Assembly: GCF_014635185.1 (NCBI RefSeq)
Contig: NZ_BMCM01000001.1
Coordinates: 744,001 to 808,000, forward strand
Length of the DNA: 64,000 nucleotides
Source: Microbacterium murale
Lineage (GTDB): Bacteria; Actinomycetota; Actinomycetes; Actinomycetales; Microbacteriaceae
Reading direction: 5' to 3'
Part shown: in pieces, positions 1 to 8,572 of the stretch
Layout of the letters: every line of letters begins with the position of its first letter
Numbering within the stretch: position 1 is the first letter of the stretch
Notes under the pieces: generated by a model
Told to the model about the DNA's origin: nothing
Database searches by the model: none
The model's input: only the letters and a program-made list of their open reading frames with translations
Program-made: the position numbers and the translations under genes

Positions 1-1177
1 GCTGCCAGCGCAGCTGGCGGGTGCGGTCCTCGGCGTCGCGCAGCACCTCGGTCGTGTGCCCGGTGACCGTGCTGACGATCTTCTGCGCCTTCACTCGTGC
101 ACGCTCCAGCGTCTCGCGCGCACGCACCTGGGCGTCGGCCTCGATGGCCTGAGCCTGCGAGCGCATCAGGCGCTCGTAGTCGTCGGCCTTCGCCGAGATG
201 CGCTTGGAGTGCTCCAGGGATGACGCGACCTGCTCATTGGCGTCGGTCGTGATGCGCTCCGCGTGGGCGACGGCCTGATTGTGCAGCAGCAGGAACTCCT
301 GCTGCGCGTCATCCTGCCGGCGGGTGAGGGTCTCTTCGAACTCCAGCACGCGTGCATTCATCTCGCGCACCTCGCGCTCGGCATCCGACCGCTGCTGGCT
401 CGTCTCGCGGGTGACCATCGAGCGCAGCGCCGCCGAGCCCTTCTCGGCCTCGGTGCGGACGGTCGCCGCCTCCTGCTCGGCCTGGATGACCTTCTCGGAT
501 GCGTGCGCCGCCTCGCGCTGGAGGGTCGCCTCGTGCGCGGTGTACTCGGTGTCGATCCGAAGGCGCACCTGATCGGCGTCGTGCTGCGCCTGCGCGGTGA
601 TGCGGTCGACCTCTGCGGCGAGCTCGACCCGACGCGACTCGGCCTCCTCGCGGGCGGCTTCGAGAAGACGCTCGGCCTGCACGGCCGCGTTCTGGATCAG
701 GACCGATGCCTGCTCCTCGGCGACACGGAGCACCGCCTCGAACTGCAGGCGCGACCCCTCGGTCTCGGCTCCTGTCTTCGGCGCATCGACGAGCTCGCTC
801 GTGAGCGTCGCTACCTGCTGCTCGGCGTCGTCGGCCTGGGCGCGAGCGGCAGCGAGATCGGCTTCCAGCGCCGCGATGCGGTCATCGTTCTGCGCCTCGA
901 GCTCGGCGATGCGGGCTTCGCGCTCGACGAGCGTGGCCTCGAGATCCGAGCGCGCTGACTCGACATCGCGGCTCACGCCTGCACGGGCGTCCGCGAGGTC
1001 CGCATCCGCCCGCTGCACCTGCATCCGCAGGCCGGCGAGCGCAGCATCCACCTCTCCGCGGTCGTATCCGCGGAATCCGATCGTGAAGTTGCCCTGTTCC
1101 CTGGTCTGGCCCTGCGCGAGCTGGTCGAAGAAGTCGGCACCGTGCTCGTCGACGTTGTTCTCGGCGGAGTTGCTCAC
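1..1177 (-). CDS. DivIVA-like coiled-coil protein, C-terminus beyond window edge
   Basis: The gene reads leftward from a GTG at 1177 and leaves the window, so only about 392 N-terminal residues are visible. Residues 35-47 (FRGYDRGEVDAAL) are the signature of the DivIVA/Wag31 N-terminal domain, which binds curved membrane. From about residue 50 onward the protein is nearly unbroken Ala/Glu/Arg/Gln-rich coiled coil with no stop in frame. This architecture is known in actinobacterial scaffold proteins of polar growth and division (Wag31, Scy/FilP types), often annotated as cellulose-binding protein. An AGAAAGG about 8 nt upstream supports the GTG start. The exact role cannot be read from the sequence. 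Family is fairly sure, function is inference. Confidence 0.8.
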   Translation of the reverse strand, partial: MSNSAENNVDEHGADFFDQLAQGQTREQGNFTIGFRGYDRGEVDAALAGLRMQVQRADADLADARAGVSRDVESARSDLEATLVEREARIAELEAQNDDRIAALEADLAAARAQADDAEQQVATLTSELVDAPKTGAETEGSRLQFEAVLRVAEEQASVLIQNAAVQAERLLEAAREEAESRRVELAAEVDRITAQAQHDADQVRLRIDTEYTAHEATLQREAAHASEKVIQAEQEAATVRTEAEKGSAALRSMVTRETSQQRSDAEREVREMNARVLEFEETLTRRQDDAQQEFLLLHNQAVAHAERITTDANEQVASSLEHSKRISAKADDYERLMRSQAQAIEADAQVRARETLERARVKAQKIVSTVTGHTTEVLRDAEDRTRQLRWQ

Positions 1178-1362
1178 AGGAAGTGCCTTTCTGGAGGTGC
1201 TCACCGAGCGGCCCTCGCGACGCACAGCATCGGCGAGGGAAGGTGACGGTTTGCAGAAATTGGGGGGAGGATCGAGCTGCGGACTCGGTACTCAGCCTAA
1301 TGAGTTCGCCTCTCTTGCGGAACCGCGAGATGTCCCTGTCTGTGCCTGCGCGAGGTGCGCCG

Positions 1363-1391
1363 TTGCGACGACAGCGGATCGCACGGATAAA
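1363..1391 (+). promoter_or_regulatory. Probable vegetative promoter of the esterase gene
   Basis: TTGCGA at 1363-1368 and GATAAA at 1386-1391 are separated by 17 bp and lie 33 bp upstream of the start codon at 1424. The same -35 hexamer occurs at the uraD promoter in this window. No operator is obvious here. Confidence 0.4.
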
Positions 1392-1423
1392 CTGCCGCCG
1401 ACCCCCGAGAGAAGGATTCCGCA

Positions 1424-2395
1424 ATGCCGCGTTTCGATCTGCCACTGGAGGAGCTACGCTCCTATCGCCCCGACGTCGCGGAGCCCGCGGACTTCGACGA
1501 CTTCTGGGAGCAGACGCTTGAGGAATCACGTGCGGCAGCACAGCCCATCGAGCTGCGCCGCATCGACTCCCCGCTGCAGTCGGTCGAGGTCTACGACGTC
1601 ACATTCAGCGGATTCGGCGGCGACCCGGTGGGCGGATGGCTGCTGCTCCCCTCCGACACCGACGAGCCGCTCCCTGCGGTCGTGGAGTTCAACGGCTACG
1701 GCGGAGGCCGGGGCCTGCCGCACGAGCGCCTGGGATGGGCCTCGTCCGGCTACGCGCACTTCTTCATGGACACCCGTGGGCAGGGCAGCGCATGGGGCAC
1801 CGGCGGTGTCACGGCCGATCCGCACGGCTCAGGACCGGCGACGCCCGGCTTCATGACCCGGGGGATCGACGACCCCAGCACCTACTACTACCGCCGCGTC
1901 TACACCGACGCCGTGCTCGCGATCGACGCCATCCGCTCGCTCGACCGGGTCGATGCGGCACGAGTGGCCGTGTGCGGCGGAAGCCAGGGCGGCGGCATCG
2001 CGATCGCCGCCGCCGGACTCTCCACCGGACTCATCGCCGCGATGCCCGACGTGCCCTTCCTCTGTCAGTTCGAGCGCGCCGTCGGGCTGACCGGGCGCGA
2101 CCCGTACAACGAGATCGTCCGGTATCTGTCGATCCATCGCGGCACCGAGGATCGCGTGTTCGAGACGCTGTCGTACTTCGACGGTGTGAACCTCGCGCGC
2201 CGCGCCACCGCCCCCGCCCTCTTCTCGGTCGCCCTGATGGATCCGGTGTGCCCGCCGTCAACGGTCTTCGCCGCACGGAACAGCTGGGGCGGCGTCGCCG
2301 AGATCGCCGAGTACGCCTTCAACGAGCACGAGGGCGGGCAGGGAGTGCAGTGGCAGAAGCAGGCCGCCTTCCTCGCTGAGCAGCTCGCCGGCTGA
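1424..2395 (+). CDS. Acetylxylan esterase / cephalosporin-C deacetylase family hydrolase
   Basis: This 323-residue alpha/beta hydrolase of the AXE1 family (carbohydrate esterase 7) removes acetyl groups from short xylo-oligosaccharides and similar small esters. The nucleophile is Ser187 in GGSQGG. Asp273 (LMDPVCPP) and His302 (NEHEGG) complete the triad. The family signatures GYGGGRG (91-97) and DTRGQGS (116-122) are present, and length matches the family norm of about 320. There is no signal peptide, so it should act in the cytoplasm on imported substrates. It stands alone between a divergent coiled-coil gene and a convergent cupin gene whose stop lies only a few bases away. The natural substrate is not fixed by context. 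Confidence 0.9.
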   Translation: MPRFDLPLEELRSYRPDVAEPADFDDFWEQTLEESRAAAQPIELRRIDSPLQSVEVYDVTFSGFGGDPVGGWLLLPSDTDEPLPAVVEFNGYGGGRGLPHERLGWASSGYAHFFMDTRGQGSAWGTGGVTADPHGSGPATPGFMTRGIDDPSTYYYRRVYTDAVLAIDAIRSLDRVDAARVAVCGGSQGGGIAIAAAGLSTGLIAAMPDVPFLCQFERAVGLTGRDPYNEIVRYLSIHRGTEDRVFETLSYFDGVNLARRATAPALFSVALMDPVCPPSTVFAARNSWGGVAEIAEYAFNEHEGGQGVQWQKQAAFLAEQLAG

Positions 2396-2398
2396 GAA

Positions 2399-2800
2399 CT
2401 AGCGGCGCCGATACTCCTCGTCGGTGACGTGCTCGAGCCAGGTCGTCGTCTCGGCCGGATCGTCGGCTCCCTCGAGCAGCGCGAGGTGCTGCATGAAGCA
2501 GTCCCCTGTCGCGCCGTGCCAGTGCTCTTCACCCGGTGGGGTGTAGATGGTCTGACCCGGCGCGGCTTGCACGACGGTGCCGTCCCGGGTGCCGCAGAGC
2601 GCGACACCCTCGGTCACCCGAAGATACTGTCCGCGCGCATGCGAGTGCCACGCTGTCCGAGCACCGGGCGCGAAGCGCACCAGTCCGCCGGACATCCGCT
2701 GATCAGCATCGTGCGGAGCGATGATCGGGTCGAACCAGACGTCGCCGGTGAACTGCTCCGGTGGGTTCTTGACGGTCGGGATGCGGGGTTCGATGTTCAT
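2399..2800 (-). CDS. Single-domain cupin protein
   Basis: A 133-residue small cupin. The metal-binding motif 1 is seen as HSHARGQYLRVTEG, and motif 2 as PGEEHWHGA, giving the usual His/His/Glu/His ligand set. Proteins of this type are often carboxymuconolactone-decarboxylase companions or quercetinase-like, with no fixed reaction. It is the last gene of a leftward operon that also encodes an alcohol dehydrogenase, an NAD(P)-binding protein, an FMN-binding lipoprotein, an aldo-keto reductase and an MFS pump. It starts 24 bp after the dehydrogenase stop. A role in detoxifying a small reactive compound is inference from neighbours. Confidence 0.8.
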   Translation of the reverse strand: MNIEPRIPTVKNPPEQFTGDVWFDPIIAPHDADQRMSGGLVRFAPGARTAWHSHARGQYLRVTEGVALCGTRDGTVVQAAPGQTIYTPPGEEHWHGATGDCFMQHLALLEGADDPAETTTWLEHVTDEEYRRR

Positions 2801-2824
2801 GGGTCTCCTCTCGGCGTTCGTCGA

Positions 2825-3844
2825 TCAGACCGTCAGCAGCACCTTGGTGGCGCGACGCTCATCCATCGCCTTGTACCCCTCGGCTGCGTCTTCGAGCGGC
2901 AATGTGAGATCGAACACGTCACCGGGTGTGATCTTCCGCTCCCAGATGAGCTGGATGAGCTCGGGAAGGAAGCGACGCACCGGCGCGGGTCCGCCATGCA
3001 GGTGCACACCGGAGAAGAACAGCTCCTGGCCTGGTAGCGCCACGTCGTGCGAGACGCCGACATAGCCGACGTGTCCGCCGGCGCGAGTCGAGCGGATGGC
3101 CTGCATCATCGACTCCTGGGTGCCTACGGCTTCGATCACGGAGTGCGCTCCGAGCCCGTTCGTGAGGTCCTTGATCTTCGCCACGCCCTCATCGCCGCGC
3201 TCTTCGACGATGTCGGTCGCGCCGAACTTCCGCGCCAACTCCTGACGGTCGGCGTGCCGGCTCATGGCGATGATGCGCTCTGCACCGAGTTCCTTCGCGG
3301 CCAGGATGCCGAGGAGCCCGACGGCTCCGTCACCGACGACTGCGACGGTCTTGCCCGGTCCGACCTCCGCGGCGACGGCGGCGAACCAGCCGGTGCCGAG
3401 CACGTCGGATGCCGCGAGCAGCGCCGGGATCAGGTCGGCGTCCGGCTGTCCAGGGGTCGCGACGAGCGTGCCGTCAGCGTGCGGGACGAGGCTGTACTCC
3501 GCCTGCGTTCCGTACTGCCCCATCGGCACGACGTGCACGCAGCGGGACTGGTATCCGGCCTGGCAGATCTCACAGGTGTTGTCGGATGCCATGAAGGACC
3601 CGACGACGAAGTCGCCGACTTTGATCGTGTTGACGTCCGCGCCGATCTCTTCCACGACGCCGACGTACTCATGACCCATCGGGGCCTCGTGCACCGCATC
3701 GGTGCCGCGGTACGGCCAGAGGTCGGACCCGCAGATGCAGGTCGCTGCGATCTTGATGACGGCGTCCGTCGGCCGGGTGATGGTCGGCTTCTCGCGCTCT
3801 TCGACCCGGACATCGCCGGGTCCGTACATGACTACTCCACGCAT
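2825..3844 (-). CDS. Zinc-dependent alcohol dehydrogenase family protein
   Basis: A 339-residue medium-chain dehydrogenase that should oxidise an alcohol or reduce an aldehyde with NAD(P). The catalytic zinc ligands are visible as Cys38 (CICGSD) and His58-Glu59 (GHEY), and the Rossmann glycine motif is VVGDGAVGLLG. The structural-zinc lobe has only three of the usual four cysteines (Cys91, Cys94, Cys102); the first is replaced, so that zinc is probably absent or weakly bound. It lies in the redox/efflux operon between the cupin gene and an NAD(P)-binding protein. The substrate is unknown. Confidence 0.88.
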   Translation of the reverse strand: MRGVVMYGPGDVRVEEREKPTITRPTDAVIKIAATCICGSDLWPYRGTDAVHEAPMGHEYVGVVEEIGADVNTIKVGDFVVGSFMASDNTCEICQAGYQSRCVHVVPMGQYGTQAEYSLVPHADGTLVATPGQPDADLIPALLAASDVLGTGWFAAVAAEVGPGKTVAVVGDGAVGLLGILAAKELGAERIIAMSRHADRQELARKFGATDIVEERGDEGVAKIKDLTNGLGAHSVIEAVGTQESMMQAIRSTRAGGHVGYVGVSHDVALPGQELFFSGVHLHGGPAPVRRFLPELIQLIWERKITPGDVFDLTLPLEDAAEGYKAMDERRATKVLLTV

Positions 3845-3886
3845 GTGGTTCTCCTTCTTACTGTCAGTTCTTGGTCTTGGTCCTGC

Positions 3887-4645
3887 TCAGCCCCGCAGGG
3901 CGCGGATCCGCTCGAGGTCGGCGATGGCATCGGCCGGCTCCGAGTCGACTGGCATGTTGTCGGCATCCTTCGCCCCATCCAGCTCCACATCCGCGGCGAG
4001 CGCGGCGAACAGCGGGTCGAGGTCGGTCTGCGCCGGACCGCGCTCTGCCACGAGTTCCAAGGTCTTGCCGACGGCGGCATCCGACGTCAAAGCGGCCACC
4101 AGCACCTCGGCGATCTGTGATCGGGCGATCACGCCGTCCGCGGGGCTCTCCGCATGACGAGTGTCGCCCTGAAGGAAGTGCAGTTCGTGCTGGTCGTCGG
4201 CGTTGTAGTCGAACCATGCCGGGCGGACGATCGTGTACGGATGCCCGCTTGCGCGCACGAGCCGCTCGGCCCGCCGCTTCCAGTCGTGCGCTTTGTTCGA
4301 GCGATTGAATGCGCCGTCGCGGCCGGTCACGCCGATCGCGGTCATCTGCGCGATGCGCACCGGTCGGTCACCGATGGCCTCGAGGATGCCGCGCACACCG
4401 CCGTAGTCGACGTCGCGGTAGCCCGTCTCGTCGCCATGCGTGCCCTGAGTGAAGACGACGGCGTCGATGTCGCGGACGGCATCGACGAGCGTGGACGGGT
4501 CGGTGAGGTCGCCGACGACGGTGTTCTCGCCGCCGCCACGGCGACTGAGGATGCGGATGCTGTGGCCAGCCGCCTGTGCGACGCGGGCGACGTGCCGGCC
4601 GACGCTTCCGGTTCCGCCGACGAGGAGGATGTTCAGAGTGGTCAT
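3887..4645 (-). CDS. NAD(P)-binding atypical SDR (NmrA/NAD(P)H-binding family)
   Basis: The ATG at 4645 is chosen because the nucleotide-binding motif VGGTGSVGRHVA then starts at residue 8, as expected. The 252-residue protein has the Rossmann fold of atypical short-chain dehydrogenases but no Tyr-x3-Lys catalytic pair in the usual place. Members act as quinone reductases, epimerase-like enzymes or redox sensors. It lies 17 bp downstream of the FMN-binding lipoprotein gene in the same leftward operon. This placing among reductases and a pump suggests handling of an electrophile or quinone, which is inference. Confidence 0.85.
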   Translation of the reverse strand: MTTLNILLVGGTGSVGRHVARVAQAAGHSIRILSRRGGGENTVVGDLTDPSTLVDAVRDIDAVVFTQGTHGDETGYRDVDYGGVRGILEAIGDRPVRIAQMTAIGVTGRDGAFNRSNKAHDWKRRAERLVRASGHPYTIVRPAWFDYNADDQHELHFLQGDTRHAESPADGVIARSQIAEVLVAALTSDAAVGKTLELVAERGPAQTDLDPLFAALAADVELDGAKDADNMPVDSEPADAIADLERIRALRG

Positions 4646-4662
4646 GGTTCCCCTTGGTTGTC

Positions 4663-5193
4663 TCAGGTGCGGGCTGCGGTCTTGATCTCGGCGAGGGCGC
4701 TCATGAAGCCCTCCGAGCATCCGCTGGCCCCTGCGAGCCGGTCCATTGCGATGCTGTCGATATCGACGCCGAGGATCTCTGCATCGATCGCTTCGGCGAA
4801 GCGCTGCTGGTGTCCGAGCGACGTCGAATCCTCGGCCGGTGTGGTGAGACTGACATCCACGACCACATCAGCCTCGAGAGTGAGAGTGACGTCCTGATGC
4901 GACGGCAGCGACCCGTACCAACCGGTCGCCTCGTAGGTGCCGTCCGTGTAATCCATTGCCGGTGTCCCATCCGTCGCTGGGGCCTCAGTTGCCGTGGATG
5001 TCGGGGCCGGTGTCGCGGTTGCTGTCCCGTCGTCCGGAGCGGCAGAGCAGCCCGCGAGCCCTGCACCGAGGATCACGGCGCCGACGGTCGCCGACACTCT
5101 GGGGGCCAGGAACACAGATGTCGGCGCATTCGGGCGAATCCGTCCGACATCTGTGAATACGACCCCCGGAGTGTCGCCCGCCGTGCGGGTCAT
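4663..5193 (-). CDS. FMN-binding-domain lipoprotein
   Basis: A small exported protein with a lipobox (GAGLAGC), a Thr/Ala-rich linker, then an FMN_bind-type domain opening with YTDGTYEATG. The domain end reads DRLAGASGCSEGF where flavinylated members usually have SGAT, so covalent FMN attachment is uncertain. The start is a problem. The ATG at 5193 overlaps the aldo-keto reductase stop as ATGA, which suits translational coupling, but it puts the lipobox cysteine near residue 50, too far for a signal peptide. GTG codons at 5115 or 5097 would give a normal signal (cysteine at 23 or 17). A perfect inverted repeat at 5113-5155 lies between these options. The likely role is electron transfer at the membrane. 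Confidence 0.75.
   Translation of the reverse strand: MTRTAGDTPGVVFTDVGRIRPNAPTSVFLAPRVSATVGAVILGAGLAGCSAAPDDGTATATPAPTSTATEAPATDGTPAMDYTDGTYEATGWYGSLPSHQDVTLTLEADVVVDVSLTTPAEDSTSLGHQQRFAEAIDAEILGVDIDSIAMDRLAGASGCSEGFMSALAEIKTAART
5113..5155. repeat. Perfect 12-bp inverted repeat at the lipoprotein 5' end
   Basis: CACAGATGTCGG (5113-5124) is repeated exactly in inverse at 5144-5155. The 19-bp spacer holds a second small palindrome, ATTCGGGCGAAT. It lies just after the aldo-keto reductase stop (5190) and directly before the likely real start of the lipoprotein gene. No T-run follows in the direction of transcription, so it is not a standard terminator. It may be an operator or an mRNA hairpin that sets the relative expression of the two genes. 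Confidence 0.6.
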
Positions 5194-6068
5194 GCTTCCG
5201 GGATCTCCCGTCCGAAGCTCTCGAGCGTGATGTCTTCGGGCTCTGGTCCGCGACGCACATCGGTGTCGAGCGCATCGATGGAGGAGAGCTGCTCCGCCGT
5301 GAGCTCGAAGTCGAAGACGTCGAAGTTCTCGGCGATGCGCGCGGGGCGCACCGACTTCGGCAGCGCAGAGCGGCCCTGCTGCAGGTGCCAGCGCAGCATC
5401 ACCTGCGCGGGGGACTTTCCATACGACGCGGCGATCGCCTTCAGCGTCTCGTCGTCGAAGGCGGATGCCCCGTTCGGTCGGTACGCCGTGATGCCGCCGA
5501 TCGGCGACCACGCCTGCGTGATGGTTCCCGCCGCCGCATCCGCAGCCTGCACCGCGCGCTGCTGGAAGTAGGGGTGCACCTCGATCTGATTGATCGCCGG
5601 GACGATGCTCGTCTCTGCGGCAAGCCGCTGCAGGTGATCGACCATGAAGTTGCTGACCCCGATGGCGCGGACACGGCCGTCGGCGACCAGCGTCTCGAGC
5701 GCCTTGTAGGCACCGGCCGTCAGGTCGAAGCGCGACGGCAGCGCCTGGTGCAGGATCAGCAGGTCGAGCTGGTCGACGTCGAGCTTGCCGGTCGACTTCT
5801 CGAAGGCGTGCAGGGTCTCGTCGTAGCCGTAGTCGCTGATCCAGACCTTGGTCTCGATGAAGATCTCGTCGCGTGGGATGCCGGAGACGCGGATCGCCTC
5901 GCCGACCTCTCGCTCGTTGCCGTAGGCGGCTGCGGTGTCGATCAGGCGGTATCCGGTCTCGAGAGCCGAGCTCACGGCGGCGACGGTCTCCTCGGGTGCG
6001 GCCTGGAAGACGCCGAAGCCGAGGGCCGGCATGGCGACGCCGTTGTTCAGGGTGAGATTCATGGTCAT
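5190..6068 (-). CDS. Aldo/keto reductase (2,5-diketo-D-gluconate reductase-like)
   Basis: A 292-residue AKR with the family patterns GFGVFQ near the N-terminus, GYRLIDTAAAYGNEREVG (catalytic Asp and Tyr), a lysine in IETKVW and a histidine in LILHQAL, giving the full Asp-Tyr-Lys-His tetrad. It reduces aldehydes or ketones with NADPH. The start at 6068 overlaps the stop of the upstream MFS gene as ATGA, so the two are translated together; a second ATG at 6062 is possible. The location behind an efflux pump and an XRE regulator suggests carbonyl detoxification. The substrate is unknown. Confidence 0.9.
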   Translation of the reverse strand: MTMNLTLNNGVAMPALGFGVFQAAPEETVAAVSSALETGYRLIDTAAAYGNEREVGEAIRVSGIPRDEIFIETKVWISDYGYDETLHAFEKSTGKLDVDQLDLLILHQALPSRFDLTAGAYKALETLVADGRVRAIGVSNFMVDHLQRLAAETSIVPAINQIEVHPYFQQRAVQAADAAAGTITQAWSPIGGITAYRPNGASAFDDETLKAIAASYGKSPAQVMLRWHLQQGRSALPKSVRPARIAENFDVFDFELTAEQLSSIDALDTDVRRGPEPEDITLESFGREIPEA

Positions 6069-7540
6069 GCCTCCAGTGTGCGGGTGGGTCGGGTGGAAAG
6101 GGAGGTGCTGACAGTGCCTCCCACAACGGGAATACGGGGTCTTGACGGGACGATCAGGGCCAGGGCGAGGATCAACGCGACGCCGAGCAGGACGGCGGCG
6201 GCCGTGAGAGCCGCCGAAACCTCGCCGGTCAGTGCCGTCTCCGTGGCCTCGCCCTGGACGTCGGATGCCGCGGCCACCGCGACGAGTACGCCGAGGCCGA
6301 GCGACATCCCGACCTGATGGAACGTGTTGACGACGCCGGAGGCCGCACCGGCATCCGCCGTCGTCGCGCCGGATATGCCGAACGTGGTCATCGGGGCGAA
6401 CGCGAGACCCTGCCCGGCGCCGATGAGGAGCATGGGAAGCGCGACGCCGGTGACGTAGGCACTGTCGGGCGCGAGGCGACTGAGCCACAGCATCCCTGCC
6501 AGTGTCAGCGCGACGCCGACGACCAGCGGCCAGGTGTTGCCGACCCGCGCGACGAGCCGCGGGATCGCCATCGCGACGACGAAGTTCACCAGCGTCATCG
6601 GCAGGAATGCCAGCCCTGCCTGCATCGCGGTGAATCCCAGTACGCCCTGGAGGAACTGGGTCGTGAAGAAGAAGAACCCGATCATCGCGCCGAGGTAGGT
6701 GAGGCGCACGAGATAAGCGCCGGTGCGGATGCGGCTGCTGAAGAGGCGCAGCGGCATGATCGGCTGGGCGGCGCGCGATTCGGCGAGAACGAAGACGAGG
6801 AGGAGCGCTGTCGCCGCAGCGAAAGATGCGAGCGTGAGCAGGTCACCCCAGCCGTCCTCAGCCCCGTGCAGCAGAGCGAACACCAGTGCACCGATGCCGA
6901 GTGTGGAGGTGATGGCGCCAGTGGCATCGAAACGACCGGGAGATGTCGGTGTCTCGGGCAGGAACCGCGGGGCGAGCACGATCATCGCGATGCCGATGGG
7001 CACGTTGATCCAGAATCCAGCGCGCCAGCTCAGCAGTGTCGCGGCGGCACCGCCGACCAGCATCCCGAGGCTTGCGCCGATCCCGGCAGTGGCGGCGTAC
7101 CAGGCGACCGCCCTGTCACGTGCCGCCCCCTCGAAGCTCGCCGTGAGCAGCGACAGCGCCGAAGGAGCGACGATCGCAGCGCCCACGCCCTGCAGTGCGC
7201 GCGCGGCGATGAGGATCCATGCCGTCGGGGCGAGGGCGATCAGCAGGGATGCGATCGAGAACACGGCCAGACCGAAGACGAAGACCCGACGGCGACCGAG
7301 GATGTCGCCGGCCCTGGCGCCGAGCAGCAGAAGCCCGCCGAAGACGAGCGTGTAGGCGTCCTGCACCCAGGCGAGCTCCGCGGGTGCGAGACCGAGGTCG
7401 ACCGCCAGGGAGGGCAGCGCGGTGAAGATCACCGAGTTGTCGAGCAGGATCATGAAGTAGCTGACGAGGATGACCGTCAGGATCGCTGCAGTGTTCCTCG
7501 AGCCGGGGTTCTTCGTGCCGGGGTTCCGCGTTCTGGTCAT
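6065..7540 (-). CDS. MFS drug-resistance transporter, 14-helix DHA2 type
   Basis: A 491-residue membrane protein with about 14 hydrophobic helices. It has the DHA2 patterns: motif D around LLDNSVIFTALPSLA in helix 1 and motif A (GARAGDILGRRR) between helices 2 and 3. EmrB/QacA-type pumps export hydrophobic or cationic drugs using proton motive force. It is the first gene of the leftward six-gene redox operon and is transcribed away from an XRE/MmyB regulator 100 bp away, the usual arrangement for a pump under local control. The range of exported compounds cannot be deduced. Confidence 0.9.
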   Translation of the reverse strand: MTRTRNPGTKNPGSRNTAAILTVILVSYFMILLDNSVIFTALPSLAVDLGLAPAELAWVQDAYTLVFGGLLLLGARAGDILGRRRVFVFGLAVFSIASLLIALAPTAWILIAARALQGVGAAIVAPSALSLLTASFEGAARDRAVAWYAATAGIGASLGMLVGGAAATLLSWRAGFWINVPIGIAMIVLAPRFLPETPTSPGRFDATGAITSTLGIGALVFALLHGAEDGWGDLLTLASFAAATALLLVFVLAESRAAQPIMPLRLFSSRIRTGAYLVRLTYLGAMIGFFFFTTQFLQGVLGFTAMQAGLAFLPMTLVNFVVAMAIPRLVARVGNTWPLVVGVALTLAGMLWLSRLAPDSAYVTGVALPMLLIGAGQGLAFAPMTTFGISGATTADAGAASGVVNTFHQVGMSLGLGVLVAVAAASDVQGEATETALTGEVSAALTAAAVLLGVALILALALIVPSRPRIPVVGGTVSTSLSTRPTRTLEA

Positions 7541-7640
7541 GGATCCATTCCACTCGCGCCCGCACGTTCCAGGCAGTGGCGCGTGTTCCCGGTACTGCCA
7601 GTGCCTCCCTCATCGCGGCGAGGCGGCGTACCTTCGGAGC

Positions 7641-8516
7641 ATGGACACCCGCAGCGAAGTGCGCGAGTTCCTCTCCACGAGGCGCGCACGCATCACCCCC
7701 GACCAGGCAGGACTGCCCGCATACGGCGGCAACCGCCGCGTGCCTGGTCTCCGCCGTGAAGAGGTCGCGATGCTCGCGGGCGTCAGCGTCGACTACTACA
7801 CCCGGCTCGAGCGGGGCGATCTCTCCGGAGCATCCGACAGCGTGCTCGATGCGCTCGCCAGAGCACTGCAGCTCGACGATGCCGAGACGGCCCACCTGTT
7901 CGATCTCGCCCGCACGGCGAACGCGTCGCCGGTGGTGCGCAAGCCCCGCAAGAAGGCGGACGGTCTGCGCCCCAGCATCCAGCGTCTGCTCGACGCGATG
8001 ACCGGCGCGCCCGCGCTCGTGCGCAACAACTACTTCGACTATCTCGGCGCGAACGCGCTCGGCCGCGCACTGTACGCACCGCTGTTCGCCGAGCACGAGC
8101 CCAACAGCGCGCGCTTCGCCTTCCTGAATCCCGCGGCGCAGGACTTCTACCCCGACTGGGAGCGCAACACCCAAGACCTCGTGGCGACGATGCGCGGCGA
8201 AGCAGGCCGCAACCCCTACGACAAGAGGCTCACCGACCTGGTCGGCGAACTGTCGACACGAAGCGAGCGGTTCCGCGTTCTCTGGGCGGCACACAACGTG
8301 AAGTACCACCGCACCGGGGTGAAGCGGATCAACCACCCGACGTTCGGTGAGTTCGAGCTGACCTACGAAGCATTCGAACTGCCGGCAGACCCTGGACTGC
8401 AGCTGTCGACGTACACCGCAGAGCCGGGGACGCCGTCGGAAGAGAAGCTGAAGCTGCTCGCCAGCTGGGCGGCGACGGATGCCGCGGCAGAGGTGCCGGT
8501 GCACCCAGAGGCGTGA
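7641..8516 (+). CDS. XRE-family regulator with MmyB-like ligand-binding domain
   Basis: A 291-residue regulator. Residues 1-75 form a Cro/CI-type helix-turn-helix (VPGLRREEVAMLAGVSVDYYTRLERG). The rest is the MmyB-like PAS-related domain (EARNPYDKRL-type region, here NPYDKRLTDLVGELST), thought to bind a fatty acid or other hydrophobic ligand. The ATG at 7641 is used because it begins the conserved domain directly. The gene is divergent from the MFS/aldo-keto reductase operon, so it most likely controls that operon. Short GGCAGT/ACTGCC inverted half-sites lie in the 100-bp gap and could be part of the operator. Confidence 0.88.
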   Translation: MDTRSEVREFLSTRRARITPDQAGLPAYGGNRRVPGLRREEVAMLAGVSVDYYTRLERGDLSGASDSVLDALARALQLDDAETAHLFDLARTANASPVVRKPRKKADGLRPSIQRLLDAMTGAPALVRNNYFDYLGANALGRALYAPLFAEHEPNSARFAFLNPAAQDFYPDWERNTQDLVATMRGEAGRNPYDKRLTDLVGELSTRSERFRVLWAAHNVKYHRTGVKRINHPTFGEFELTYEAFELPADPGLQLSTYTAEPGTPSEEKLKLLASWAATDAAAEVPVHPEA

Positions 8517-8572
8517 AGCGCGAGCCCCGACCTCGAAACATTCCGGAATCATCGGCCTTCTACGCTTGAACA

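Noticed and set aside
263-958. Rightward frames in the first kilobase
   Set aside because: The leftward frame has the DivIVA signature and continuous coiled coil; the rightward frames lack any domain.
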